DNA from: Christensenella sp. UBA4636
GTDB lineage: Bacteria; Bacillota; Clostridia; Christensenellales; Borkfalkiaceae
Length of the DNA stretch: 43,750 bases
Direction: 5' to 3'
Assembly (NCBI GenBank): GCA_002405915.1
Contig: DHMS01000023.1
Location: 1 to 43,750 of the forward strand
The notes under the pieces are model-generated. The model had not been told where the DNA came from. It saw only the letters and a program-made list of their open reading frames with translations, and searched no databases. The position numbers were made by a program, and so were the translations under genes. Within the stretch, counting starts at the first letter, position 1, and each line of letters opens with the position of its first letter. Positions 22,076 through 28,932 of the stretch are shown here, in pieces.

Positions 22076-22756
22076 ATGAAAGAAAAGAAAGCAAGCAAGA
22101 AAGCGTCGATTTTGGTTTCTGCGGCGGCTGCTCTCGCGCTCGTCGCGGCGGTCACGCTTACGATAGTTTTCGTCGGCAGAAACAACGATTCGGCTAATCT
22201 TCCCGACAAGCCCGCGGTATCGAGCGAAAAGCCCGATGATTCCGGCACGCAAAAGCCCGACGATTCGAGCGGCGAAAAGCCGAATGACGAAAAGCCTAAC
22301 GATGACGGCAAGCAAGACGAACCGAGTTCTACAAAAATAGTTTTCGCCGTACCCGTAGTCAACGGAACGTGTATAAAGGAATACACGGAAGCAAGCGTGG
22401 TTTTCAATAAAACGCTCGGCGTGTACACGGGGCATATGGGCATGGACTTTGCGGCTGATGAAAACGCAAAGGTCGTCGCCGCGTACGACGGCACCGTTGT
22501 TTCGGTCACTAAGTCTTACTTAGAGGGTACGACCGTCAAAATAGACCACGGCAACGGGCTTGTGTCCGTCTACAATTCCGTGGAAATAAACGACGATATC
22601 GTCGAGGGCAAAACGCTCAAAAAAGGCGATGAAATAGGCTCGGTTTCCACAAACAACCGTCAGGAATACAAGGACGGCGCGCACCTTCACTTCGAAGTTT
22701 ACGAAAACGGCACCCGCGTTTCGCCGTTAAAATACCTCGAAGGCGTGGAAAAGTAA
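22076..22756 (+). CDS. spoIIQ: SpoIIQ-like M23/LytM-domain protein
   Basis: 226 residues. One N-terminal membrane anchor (about 11-33), an acidic Pro/Asp/Ser-rich linker with KPDD/KPND repeats (about 43-83), and a C-terminal LytM (M23) domain. The metal-site residues are all present: H120 and D124 in GHMGMDFA, and H203-x-H205 in HLHFEV. In clostridial SpoIIQ the first His is kept, whereas B. subtilis SpoIIQ has lost it. SpoIIQ bridges the forespore membrane to SpoIIIAH during engulfment. The sigma-F-like promoter upstream supports this name, but spoIIID or spoIIIAH are not in view, and a general M23 endopeptidase remains possible. Confidence 0.7.
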   Translation: MKEKKASKKASILVSAAAALALVAAVTLTIVFVGRNNDSANLPDKPAVSSEKPDDSGTQKPDDSSGEKPNDEKPNDDGKQDEPSSTKIVFAVPVVNGTCIKEYTEASVVFNKTLGVYTGHMGMDFAADENAKVVAAYDGTVVSVTKSYLEGTTVKIDHGNGLVSVYNSVEINDDIVEGKTLKKGDEIGSVSTNNRQEYKDGAHLHFEVYENGTRVSPLKYLEGVEK

Positions 22757-22772
22757 ATTCGACGAATAATTG

Positions 22773-22810
22773 AAAGCTTCTTTCTATATTTTAAGAAAGG
22801 AGCTTTTTTT
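22773..22810 (+). terminator. Terminator whose 3' arm holds the next RBS
   Basis: AAAGCTTCTTTCT (22773-22785) pairs with AGAAAGGAGCTTT (22794-22806, one U-G), followed by T to 22810. The 3' arm contains the AAGGAG ribosome binding site of the gene starting at 22812. The same hairpin could therefore end transcription of the SpoIIQ-like gene or hide the RBS in a read-through transcript. Confidence 0.7.
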
Positions 22811-22811
22811 C

Positions 22812-24128
22812 ATGAAAAAATTCATCGCCGCAACTGTTTGTTGTCTGTTCGCTTTTTCCGTTTTTGTTTTCGGCGGTTGCGCGTGCGGGAAAAACGGAAA
22901 TTCCGCAAATAATTACAAAGCGGAAATAACGGTCGAAAACGATTGCGTTACTGTTTTAAGCCGAGTGAATACCGAAAGCGAAGAAGCAAAGTTTTTTATT
23001 CCGCGCGCAAAAGAACAAAGTTTTTGTTTGTTGTCGCTCTCTTTAAGCGGTAAAAGCGCGGAATATTCGTCGGACGGGGTAATTTTTACCGTCAAATCGA
23101 AGAAAAACGAGGGAATCGAAATAAAGTATGCTTTTAAGGTGCCCGATACCGAGCAAATCAGCCTTTTAGATGTCGTGCCGTTGCTCGTAGCCAAAAGCGG
23201 CGAAGAATACCTTACGCCCGTTGAAAACGAAGTCGGCTTGTTTACCGCTTTCGATAGCTCAAACTTTTCGGTTGAGCTTTCCGTGCCGCAAAGCTACGTG
23301 ATTGCGGGCGGCGAGCCTTTAAACGCTCTCGATAAAGGCGAAAGCGGCGTAACCTATTCTTATAGCTTTTCTTCGGCTCGTTCCGTCGGGTTTCTGCTTG
23401 ACAAAAACTACGCCGTAAAAAGCGAAAAGTCCGCCGATAAGTCGATTAACTACTGTTTTTTATCCGATACTAACGCCGAAGAAACGTATCTTTTTATAAA
23501 AAATTGCTTCGAATATTTTGCTAAGTTTTTAGGCGAATACCCCTATAAATCGCTCACGGTAGCCGAAACAAAAGGCGAAACGCAAAGCATTCCTTCAACG
23601 GGGCTTGTGACCGTTGATAGTGCGAAAAGAGAGGTTAGCGAGGAAAATTTTCGCTTTAATATAGCGTTAGGAATAGCCGAACAATGGCTTAAGCATATAA
23701 CATGCGCAAACGATATCTCCTATTCCGCGTTTTCTCCCGCGCTTTGCTTTTACGCCGCGCGCTCCTTCCTTTTAAACGAGGGAACTCAAAAAGATAAAGA
23801 TTTTATAAACGAATTGACCGCCGATAAGCGCGCTTCCGTTGCTCTTTATATAAACGCTAAAAAAGAGCAAAACCCCGCCTATAAGCCCGTTATCGTTAAA
23901 AACGCGAGCGAAACTACCGATAAACTCGAATACGTTTCTCTACTAATAAACGGCGGTGTAAACGCCCTTTTAAGGCTCGAAGAGGACTATTCGCCGTCAA
24001 AGGTTGAAAAGGCTTTGAAAAAATTCGTAAAAAGCAATAAAAACAAAATTTCTTCGAAAGCCGATTTTTCGGCTGCTTTATCCTCTCTTTCCCGCATATT
24101 TGACTATTATCTCGAAAACCCGCTTTAA
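22812..24128 (+). CDS. M1-aminopeptidase-like lipoprotein without HExxH
   Basis: 438 residues. Signal peptide with lipobox FGGC (cysteine near residue 22). A beta-rich N-terminal part (about 35-215) resembles the M1 N-terminal domain. Then comes FLGEYPYKSLTVAETKG (about 235-252), like the M1 FGPYPYxxxxvve, but the GxMEN segment is replaced by QSIPSTGL. At the place of HExxHxW the sequence reads ALGIAEQWLKH (285-295), keeping the E-Q-W spacing of the family but no zinc-binding HExxH. The protein has a single histidine. A helical C-terminal region follows (about 380-438). It is likely a non-catalytic surface protein. The start at 22812 is set by AAGGAG. Confidence 0.6.
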   Translation: MKKFIAATVCCLFAFSVFVFGGCACGKNGNSANNYKAEITVENDCVTVLSRVNTESEEAKFFIPRAKEQSFCLLSLSLSGKSAEYSSDGVIFTVKSKKNEGIEIKYAFKVPDTEQISLLDVVPLLVAKSGEEYLTPVENEVGLFTAFDSSNFSVELSVPQSYVIAGGEPLNALDKGESGVTYSYSFSSARSVGFLLDKNYAVKSEKSADKSINYCFLSDTNAEETYLFIKNCFEYFAKFLGEYPYKSLTVAETKGETQSIPSTGLVTVDSAKREVSEENFRFNIALGIAEQWLKHITCANDISYSAFSPALCFYAARSFLLNEGTQKDKDFINELTADKRASVALYINAKKEQNPAYKPVIVKNASETTDKLEYVSLLINGGVNALLRLEEDYSPSKVEKALKKFVKSNKNKISSKADFSAALSSLSRIFDYYLENPL

Positions 24129-24133
24129 AACGC

Positions 24134-24162
24134 TTGAATAAATTTCGCCGCGGTTGTATAAT
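24134..24162 (+). promoter_or_regulatory. Sigma-A promoter of the FmdB-type gene
   Basis: TTGAAT (24134-24139), a 17-nt spacer and a perfect TATAAT (24157-24162), 33 nt before the start codon. Confidence 0.7.
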
Positions 24163-24195
24163 ATCCGTATAAAGTCAAAACGAAAGGAGTTTTTT

Positions 24196-24393
24196 ATGCC
24201 TTTACTCGATTATAAATGCCCCAACTGCAAAAAAGAATTTTCCGAACTCGTCAAAACCAGCGAGCAAGAAGTTTTATGCCCCGATTGTAAAATAAAAGCC
24301 GAAAGAATTTATTACGGCAAACCCGTAGGCTCTCTCGGCAAAAAGCCGAGCGGTTGCACCGGGCATTGTTCGACTTGCGGCGGTTGCCGGTAA
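24196..24393 (+). CDS. FmdB-type zinc ribbon protein
   Basis: 65 residues. MPLLDYKCPNCKKEFSEL is the start of the FmdB/CxxC_CxxC_SSSS regulatory-protein family: CPNC (C8, C11) and CPDC (C28, C31) form a zinc ribbon, followed by the typical glycine/serine-rich tail SLGKKPSGC. The tail has four further cysteines (C54, C58, C61, C64). Function is unknown; such proteins accompany many anaerobic enzymes. The start at 24196 has AAAGGAG upstream, and its own promoter lies at 24134. Bases 24394-24510 hold nothing that I recognise. Confidence 0.85.
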   Translation: MPLLDYKCPNCKKEFSELVKTSEQEVLCPDCKIKAERIYYGKPVGSLGKKPSGCTGHCSTCGGCR

Positions 24394-24510
24394 AAGTTGT
24401 TTTTTGTCCGCAAAACCATGTTTTTGAGCTAAAAAAACGAAAAACTAACCGATTTGACAAATATTTTCGGATAAATTATATCTAATAAACGAAGTAACGG
24501 CTAATTATTA

Positions 24511-24539
24511 TTGACAAAAGCTTCGTAATTTGATAAAAT
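24511..24539 (+). promoter_or_regulatory. Sigma-A promoter of the LRR lipoprotein gene
   Basis: TTGACA (24511-24516), a 17-nt spacer and TAAAAT (24534-24539). The leader then carries a stem ACGCGCG (24552-24558) with CGCGCGT (24580-24586), ending 8 nt before the RBS AAAGGAG. Confidence 0.8.
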
Positions 24540-24606
24540 TACCCGTGATAAACGCGCGAACTCTATTATAAAAATTGCGCGCGCGTGATTGAAAGGAGCA
24601 TTCCCG

Positions 24607-25785
24607 ATGAAAAAGCTTGTAAATTTATTGCTTATTCTTACTCTTACCGTTTGCGCGATTTCCGCATTCACGGCATGCAACGGTAACAATAATTCCACCG
24701 AAGTTATTTCGGGCGCGGTATACACCGTGGAAACGGACGACGACGGCAACGATTACGCCGTTTTGAAGAAGTTCCGCCTCAACGACGAGGACGCTGAAAA
24801 GGTTTCTAACAACGAGTTCGACGAAATTGCGGACGAGCTTAAATACGTCGTCGTAAACACTTACACAGAAAAAGATTCTTCCGGCAAGGAAGTAACTTAC
24901 CCCGTAAAAGAAGTTGCCGCAGACGCGTTCTCCGGTCAGAAAGTCATTAAAGAAATAACTTTCGGCGAAAACGTAGAAACGCTCGGCGCGGGCTGCCTTG
25001 CCGGTTGCGTTAACCTTGAAAAGTTGACCGTTACCTTTACGGGTGCGACTAAGGACGCCGTAAATGCTAAAAAGACGATGGGCTACCTTTTCGGAACGAG
25101 CGAAGCTACGGGCGCGACTTCCGCAACCGTATATCATAACTCCGGTTCGAGCGGTTCCACCACCTACTATATCCCCGATTCCTTGAAAGAAATCGTGGTA
25201 ACGGGCGACGAAATTTCCGACTTTGCTTTTAACGGTCTTACCGTAGAAAAAGTTACCCTTGAGGGCAAAGTCAAAAAGATAGGCGAAAAGGCTTTCTACG
25301 GTATGACTAAGCTTGCTTCCTATACCGTTCCCGCCACCGTTGAAGAAATCGGCAACTCCGCTTTCGAGAACTGCACGGCTCTCGCGAAGATTGACTTTAC
25401 CAAGGCTACCGCTTTAAAGACTATCGGCAAACGCGCTTTTGCAGGCTGCTCTCTCCTCGGTTATACCAACCTCGCTATCGAAGACGCGGGTCTCGTAGTT
25501 CTCCCCGCCGCGCTCACTTCCTTGGGCGAAGCAGCTTTCAACGGCTGCACGGAACTTACGAGAATTACCGTTCCCGCAACCGTCACCGCTCTCGAAGCCA
25601 ACGCTTTCTATAATTGCACCAAGCTCGAAACGGTCAACCTCGGCGCGGACGTAACGCTCGGCGTAACGGTTTTCGGCAAATGCGAAAAGCTCACCACGCT
25701 CAGAGTAGGCACCGTAAATAAGCTCGCTTCCTACGTAACTTCCTACCCCGCCGCTTTTGACGGCGACTTCGATTATTTAGTGTAA
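24607..25785 (+). CDS. BspA-type leucine-rich-repeat lipoprotein
   Basis: 392 residues. Signal peptide MKKLVNLLLILTLTVCAI with lipobox FTAC, so surface-anchored. From about residue 75 it has LRR_5 (BspA-like) repeats, recognised by recurring I-x-x-x-A-F-x-x-C/M-x-x-L: VAADAFSGQKVIKEITF, IGEKAFYGMTKLASYTV, IGNSAFENCTALAKIDF, IGKRAFAGCSLLGYTNL, LGEAAFNGCTELTRITV, LEANAFYNCTKLETVNL. Such proteins mediate adhesion or binding in gut and oral bacteria; the partner is unknown. An in-frame ATG at 24589 precedes the RBS and is rejected. It is monocistronic, with promoter at 24511 and terminator at 25842. Confidence 0.88.
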   Translation: MKKLVNLLLILTLTVCAISAFTACNGNNNSTEVISGAVYTVETDDDGNDYAVLKKFRLNDEDAEKVSNNEFDEIADELKYVVVNTYTEKDSSGKEVTYPVKEVAADAFSGQKVIKEITFGENVETLGAGCLAGCVNLEKLTVTFTGATKDAVNAKKTMGYLFGTSEATGATSATVYHNSGSSGSTTYYIPDSLKEIVVTGDEISDFAFNGLTVEKVTLEGKVKKIGEKAFYGMTKLASYTVPATVEEIGNSAFENCTALAKIDFTKATALKTIGKRAFAGCSLLGYTNLAIEDAGLVVLPAALTSLGEAAFNGCTELTRITVPATVTALEANAFYNCTKLETVNLGADVTLGVTVFGKCEKLTTLRVGTVNKLASYVTSYPAAFDGDFDYLV

Positions 25786-25841
25786 TCGTCATAGGTGAAA
25801 ATAAGGTTTTTAATAGCTAAAAATATTTTTAGCGTATGGGA

Positions 25842-25874
25842 AACGCCGCGAACTCCGCGGCGTTTTAATTTTGT
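25842..25874 (+). terminator. Intrinsic terminator after the LRR lipoprotein gene
   Basis: AACGCCGCG (25842-25850) pairs with CGCGGCGTT (25856-25864), loop of 5 nt, followed by TTAATTTT. Confidence 0.85.
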
Positions 25875-25879
25875 ATTCC

Positions 25880-26024
25880 ACAATTTTCAACTTTTAAAAT
25901 ATATCGTCCTTAATTTTCAACTTTCAACTTTCAATTTTCAACTTGAAATATCAAGCGCACGAAGTAGCGCATATCCGCAATTTTCAACTTTCACCTTTCA
26001 ATTTTCAACTTTCAACTCTCCCCT
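25880..26024 (+). repeat. TTTCAACTTTCAA-type low-complexity array 3
   Basis: Two blocks of TTTCAAC/TTTCAAT units (25880-25945 and 25977-26024) separated by a short unique stretch. It shares TCCTTAATTTTCAA and TCCGCAATTTTCAA flanks with the other arrays. It runs into the 3' end of the minus-strand gene at 26005 and supplies that gene's last codons and stop. Confidence 0.75.
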
Positions 26025-26769
26025 TAGCCTTGCGCTTCTCAACCCAACCTTTAATCATCGCCGCCGCGCCGTACAGAAAGAACGCCGTTCCGAATATAAG
26101 ATAATATGCGCCGAACTTAATAAAAAACGAGCTTGCCGCGATAAAAACACCGTAAACTATGGCTTTTTTGCCTATCGCGGGGTTGAAAATCTCGGCAAGC
26201 CTTTTTAAAACGTTCTTTTTCTCCGGCTCGGGCAGAAGCTCAAATTCGCCTAAACGCTTAATAATCTCGTCCTCTTCTAAAAGAATAATCTCATGCGCTT
26301 CGGCGTACTTTACGGCTGCGGGAGCAAAGACGGAAGATACGGCACAAAACTTCTTCGTCTTATCTACCCGAGCGCGCATAGCAAGCGCAAGCTCGTTCGC
26401 GCGCACTTCCTCGGGCAACATTAAAATCGCCCATTCTTCGCTTTCCGTCGTTATATGCATATCCGTCACGCTTGTTTGTATGTGCATTTTGTTGAAATAT
26501 TCGCAAAAATAACGCAAAATTTCATCGTCTGCACATGCGTTAAGCATGAGCATATGTTTATCATGTTTTATAATCACGGCTTTGTCGCGCGTTACGAGCG
26601 AAATTAGCGCGGCAAGCGACAAACTTGCGGTTACCGAAAGCGGCACGGCGACGGATAACGCGATTTTGAAGTTAAGTCCGCTTGCGCCGAACACGAGAAG
26701 AAGCGCGGGGCATATCAAAATAAAGGCAAAAATTGCGTTCGCGACGAACGGAAAAGAGGATTTTTTCAT
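26005..26769 (-). CDS. Membrane protein with Mrr-like cytoplasmic domain
   Basis: 254 residues. Two N-terminal helices (about 8-28 and 35-58), a cytoplasmic domain (about 62-185) and two C-terminal helices (about 198-218 and 222-240). The end of the cytoplasmic domain, FCAVSSVFAPAAVKYAEAHEIILLEEDEIIKRL, recalls the closing part of Mrr/RecB-like nuclease folds (tsgFspeAxxyAexxgIxLidgexL). I do not see a clear D-(x)n-ExK active site, so a nuclease role is not claimed. No RBS is visible before the ATG. The last residues R-V-E-S and the stop come from the low-complexity array at 25977-26024. Confidence 0.6.
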   Translation of the reverse strand: MKKSSFPFVANAIFAFILICPALLLVFGASGLNFKIALSVAVPLSVTASLSLAALISLVTRDKAVIIKHDKHMLMLNACADDEILRYFCEYFNKMHIQTSVTDMHITTESEEWAILMLPEEVRANELALAMRARVDKTKKFCAVSSVFAPAAVKYAEAHEIILLEEDEIIKRLGEFELLPEPEKKNVLKRLAEIFNPAIGKKAIVYGVFIAASSFFIKFGAYYLIFGTAFFLYGAAAMIKGWVEKRKAKGRVES

Positions 26770-26807
26770 AACGACAAAATTATTGCCGAAAATTCTTTAA
26801 TATATTC

Positions 26808-26836
26808 TTGTAAACATTCCCAAAATATGCTAAAAT
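26808..26836 (+). promoter_or_regulatory. Candidate promoter of nadD-yqeK
   Basis: TTGTAA (26808-26813), a 17-nt spacer and TAAAAT (26831-26836). Transcription would start about where the palindromic element at 26841-26866 begins. Confidence 0.6.
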
Positions 26837-26840
26837 CTAA

Positions 26841-26866
26841 ATAGGGATTTCATTCCTCATCCCTAA
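26841..26866 (-). repeat. Small palindromic element, copy B
   Basis: TAGGGAT (26842-26848) and ATCCCTA (26859-26865) flank a 10-nt loop that reads GAGGAATGAA on the minus strand, against AAGGAATGCA in copy A (2856-2881). It lies at the expected 5' end of the nadD mRNA, 59 nt before the start codon. Confidence 0.65.
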
Positions 26867-26924
26867 TTACCTAAAAGGCGGCTTTTTCGCGCTTTTAAAG
26901 CGACCGCTCGGCGCAGTACTAAGT

Positions 26925-28037
26925 ATGAAAAAAATTGCGGTTTTCGGGGGTTCGTTCAACCCCGTACACAAAGAACATAAAAAAATCGTCGAAGAAGCTT
27001 TAAAGGCTCTCGACGCGGATAAACTCATCGTAATGCCCGCGGGCAAACCGCCGCACAAAAAGGGCGCGGTTATCGCCGACGGCAAAGTACGCAAAAAACT
27101 TTTGGAACTTGCGTTTTCCGACTTAAAAAATGTAGAAGTCAGCGATTACGAACTCAAAAAAGAGGGGTTAAGCTACACTTTCGAAACGCTCGAATACTTA
27201 AACGCTCTATATAAAAGCGAAAAAACCTACTTTCTCGTCGGCACCGATATGCTTTTCGACTTTCCGACTTGGCGCAACCCCGACAGAATACTTGCCGCCG
27301 CAACGCTGTTCGTGACAAGGCGCGAGGGCGAGGACGAAGAAAAAGCCGAAAGGTTTTTCAATGAGCATTTCGATAAAAAAGTAGAATTCAGCCCGTATAT
27401 AGGCAAAAACGTTTCGGGTACCAAAATCCGCGCTTATCTTGCTCTCGGGCTTGACGCAAGCGAATTTCTCGACGAAAAAGTTTACGATTATATCAAGGAA
27501 AACGGGCTTTACTTAGAGGGCAAGGCGGGCGAACTCGTTCGCAAAAACCTGCCCGAAAAAAGACTGCGCCACACCGCGGGCGTTATGACCCTTGCCGTGC
27601 GCTACGCCCGCCGCCTTAAAGTCAACGCGGACGAAGCGTTTTTAGCTGCAATGCTCCATGACGTGGCGAAATACATGTCGCCCGAAAGCTATGCGCTTTC
27701 ATACCCCGGCGTTCCCGCGCCCGTAATTCATCAATTTCTCGGCGCGGACGTTATAAAAAAGCAACTCCCCGAGATAAGCGAAGATATCGTGAACGCCGTT
27801 AGATACCACACCACGGGGCGGGCTAACATGACGAGAATAGAACAGATAATTTTTCTTGCCGACTTATTAGAAGAAAACAGAAGCTTCGACGGCGTGGACA
27901 AGCTCCGAGCCGCCGTGGAAGAGGACTTTGACAAAGGTTTTGCTCTCTCCGTAAAAACGTTATACGAATTTTTGTCCGCCTCGGGCGACCCTGTTTACTA
28001 CTTAACGAAAGAATGTTGCGATTATTACGCAAAATAA
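26925..28037 (+). CDS. nadD: NadD-YqeK fusion: NaMN adenylyltransferase and HD phosphatase
   Basis: 370 residues. Residues 1 to about 200 are nicotinate-nucleotide adenylyltransferase (NAD synthesis): GGSFNPVHKEH (8-18), PAGKPPHKKG (about 38-47), LVGTDMLFDFPTWRN (about 104-118) and VSGTKIRAYL. Residues about 205-370 are an HD-domain YqeK-type protein, a symmetrical Ap4A hydrolase in Firmicutes: RLRHTAGV with H216, MLHDVAK with H245-D246, HQFLGA, and YHTTGRANMTRIEQIIFLADLLEENR. In most Firmicutes nadD and yqeK are adjacent separate genes; here they are one frame with no stop between. rsfS follows, as is usual. No clear RBS is seen before the ATG. Confidence 0.93.
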   Translation: MKKIAVFGGSFNPVHKEHKKIVEEALKALDADKLIVMPAGKPPHKKGAVIADGKVRKKLLELAFSDLKNVEVSDYELKKEGLSYTFETLEYLNALYKSEKTYFLVGTDMLFDFPTWRNPDRILAAATLFVTRREGEDEEKAERFFNEHFDKKVEFSPYIGKNVSGTKIRAYLALGLDASEFLDEKVYDYIKENGLYLEGKAGELVRKNLPEKRLRHTAGVMTLAVRYARRLKVNADEAFLAAMLHDVAKYMSPESYALSYPGVPAPVIHQFLGADVIKKQLPEISEDIVNAVRYHTTGRANMTRIEQIIFLADLLEENRSFDGVDKLRAAVEEDFDKGFALSVKTLYEFLSASGDPVYYLTKECCDYYAK

Positions 28038-28059
28038 ATATTATAAAAGGAATAAACAT

Positions 28060-28428
28060 ATGGAAACTTTACTTACCGCAGATATGATTTGCAAATTTTT
28101 AAGCGAAAAAAAAGCTAACGATATCGTCAAAATTTATGTCGCCGACAAAACCATTATAGCCGACTATTTCGTTATCGCGAGCGCGAGAAGCTCCACGCAG
28201 GTTAAAGCTCTTTCCGAATACGTGGAAGAGTTTATCGAAAAAAACGGCGGCGAAGTGCGCCGCACCGAAGGCGTTGCCGAGGGCAGATGGGCAGTCATCG
28301 ACGCGGGCGATATTATCGTCCACATTTTCAACGACGAGCAGAGGCTCTTTTACCATCTCGAACGCATCTGGGGCGACGGAGAAAAATTCGTCGACGATGA
28401 CCAAAAGAAAGAAGAAAAAGCCGAGTAA
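28060..28428 (+). CDS. rsfS: Ribosome silencing factor RsfS
   Basis: 122 residues. RsfS binds ribosomal protein L14 and blocks subunit joining when nutrients are short. Landmarks: KANDIVKIYVADKTIIADYFVIASARSSTQVKAL (17-50), the conserved EGVAEGRWAVIDAGDIIVHIFNDEQRLFYHLERIW (about 70-104), and an acidic Lys/Glu tail. It lies 22 nt behind nadD-yqeK, the standard Firmicutes order. RBS AAAGGA. Confidence 0.94.
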   Translation: METLLTADMICKFLSEKKANDIVKIYVADKTIIADYFVIASARSSTQVKALSEYVEEFIEKNGGEVRRTEGVAEGRWAVIDAGDIIVHIFNDEQRLFYHLERIWGDGEKFVDDDQKKEEKAE

Positions 28429-28439
28429 ATTTATTAAAA

Positions 28440-28470
28440 GGCGGGGAGCAATTTTTTACCGCTCCTCGCC
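28440..28470. terminator. Hairpin between rsfS and the convergent small gene
   Basis: GGCGGGGAGC (28440-28449) pairs with GCTCCTCGCC (28461-28470, one G-U). The T-run is weak on plus (CTTTAAAA) and fair on minus (CTTTTAATAAA). It overlaps the stop codon of the minus-strand gene at 28456. Confidence 0.55.
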
Positions 28471-28707
28471 CTTTAAAACTCTTTCGAATTCGCTTTTTTT
28501 GAGTAACTCCCCGCGTATTGCCACGCCTTTTTTCTTTTGCTTTTTAGGTATTTCGCCGACGCCCGCAATGTAGTACACGTCCTCGGTTTTCTTTTTAGGC
28601 TGCTTTATTTTCTTTTCGGGCATAAACTTGTTTATAAGCACCGCTAAAAGATAAGAAAACGCAAAAAGCGTAACGCACGAAAAAAGCCCGAACAAAAAAT
28701 TACCCAT
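28456..28707 (-). CDS. Small single-span membrane protein
   Basis: 83 residues. One membrane helix (about 4-28), then a highly basic cytoplasmic tail with KKIKQPKKKTED and PKKQKKKG. A good RBS (AAGGAG, 8 nt before the ATG) supports translation. No family is recognised; the tail could bind nucleic acid or acidic lipids. It converges with rsfS. Confidence 0.6.
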   Translation of the reverse strand: MGNFLFGLFSCVTLFAFSYLLAVLINKFMPEKKIKQPKKKTEDVYYIAGVGEIPKKQKKKGVAIRGELLKKSEFERVLKGEER

Positions 28708-28839
28708 AATATTTTACTCCTTGCACATTCGCGATAAATTCATTTTAAGTATATCGTATATATATTGTATATAATAAAAAGGAAAATAACCTGTCTTAAC
28801 GGGTAATTTTTCGCTAAATTTTGTCAAAACTTTAATTAT

Positions 28840-28918
28840 GGGATTGCATTCTAATTCAACAAAGAAAAAACCGATTTAGCTAAAGCAAAAATATTAAGTA
28901 GACGAAGAATGCAATTCC
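28840..28918 (+). repeat. Inverted copies of the palindrome half-element
   Basis: GGGATTGCATTCT (28840-28852) and AGAATGCAATTCC (28906-28918) can pair with one G-U across a 53-nt loop. Both arms carry the half sequence of elements A and B (GAATGCAATCCC). The 3' arm ends directly before the AAGGAGG ribosome binding site of the DeoC-like gene. Confidence 0.6.
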
Positions 28919-28932
28919 AAGGAGGAAACACG

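Noticed and set aside
26005..26769. Active restriction nuclease
   Set aside because: Only the closing segment of the Mrr fold is recognised; no convincing D...ExK active site was found by eye.
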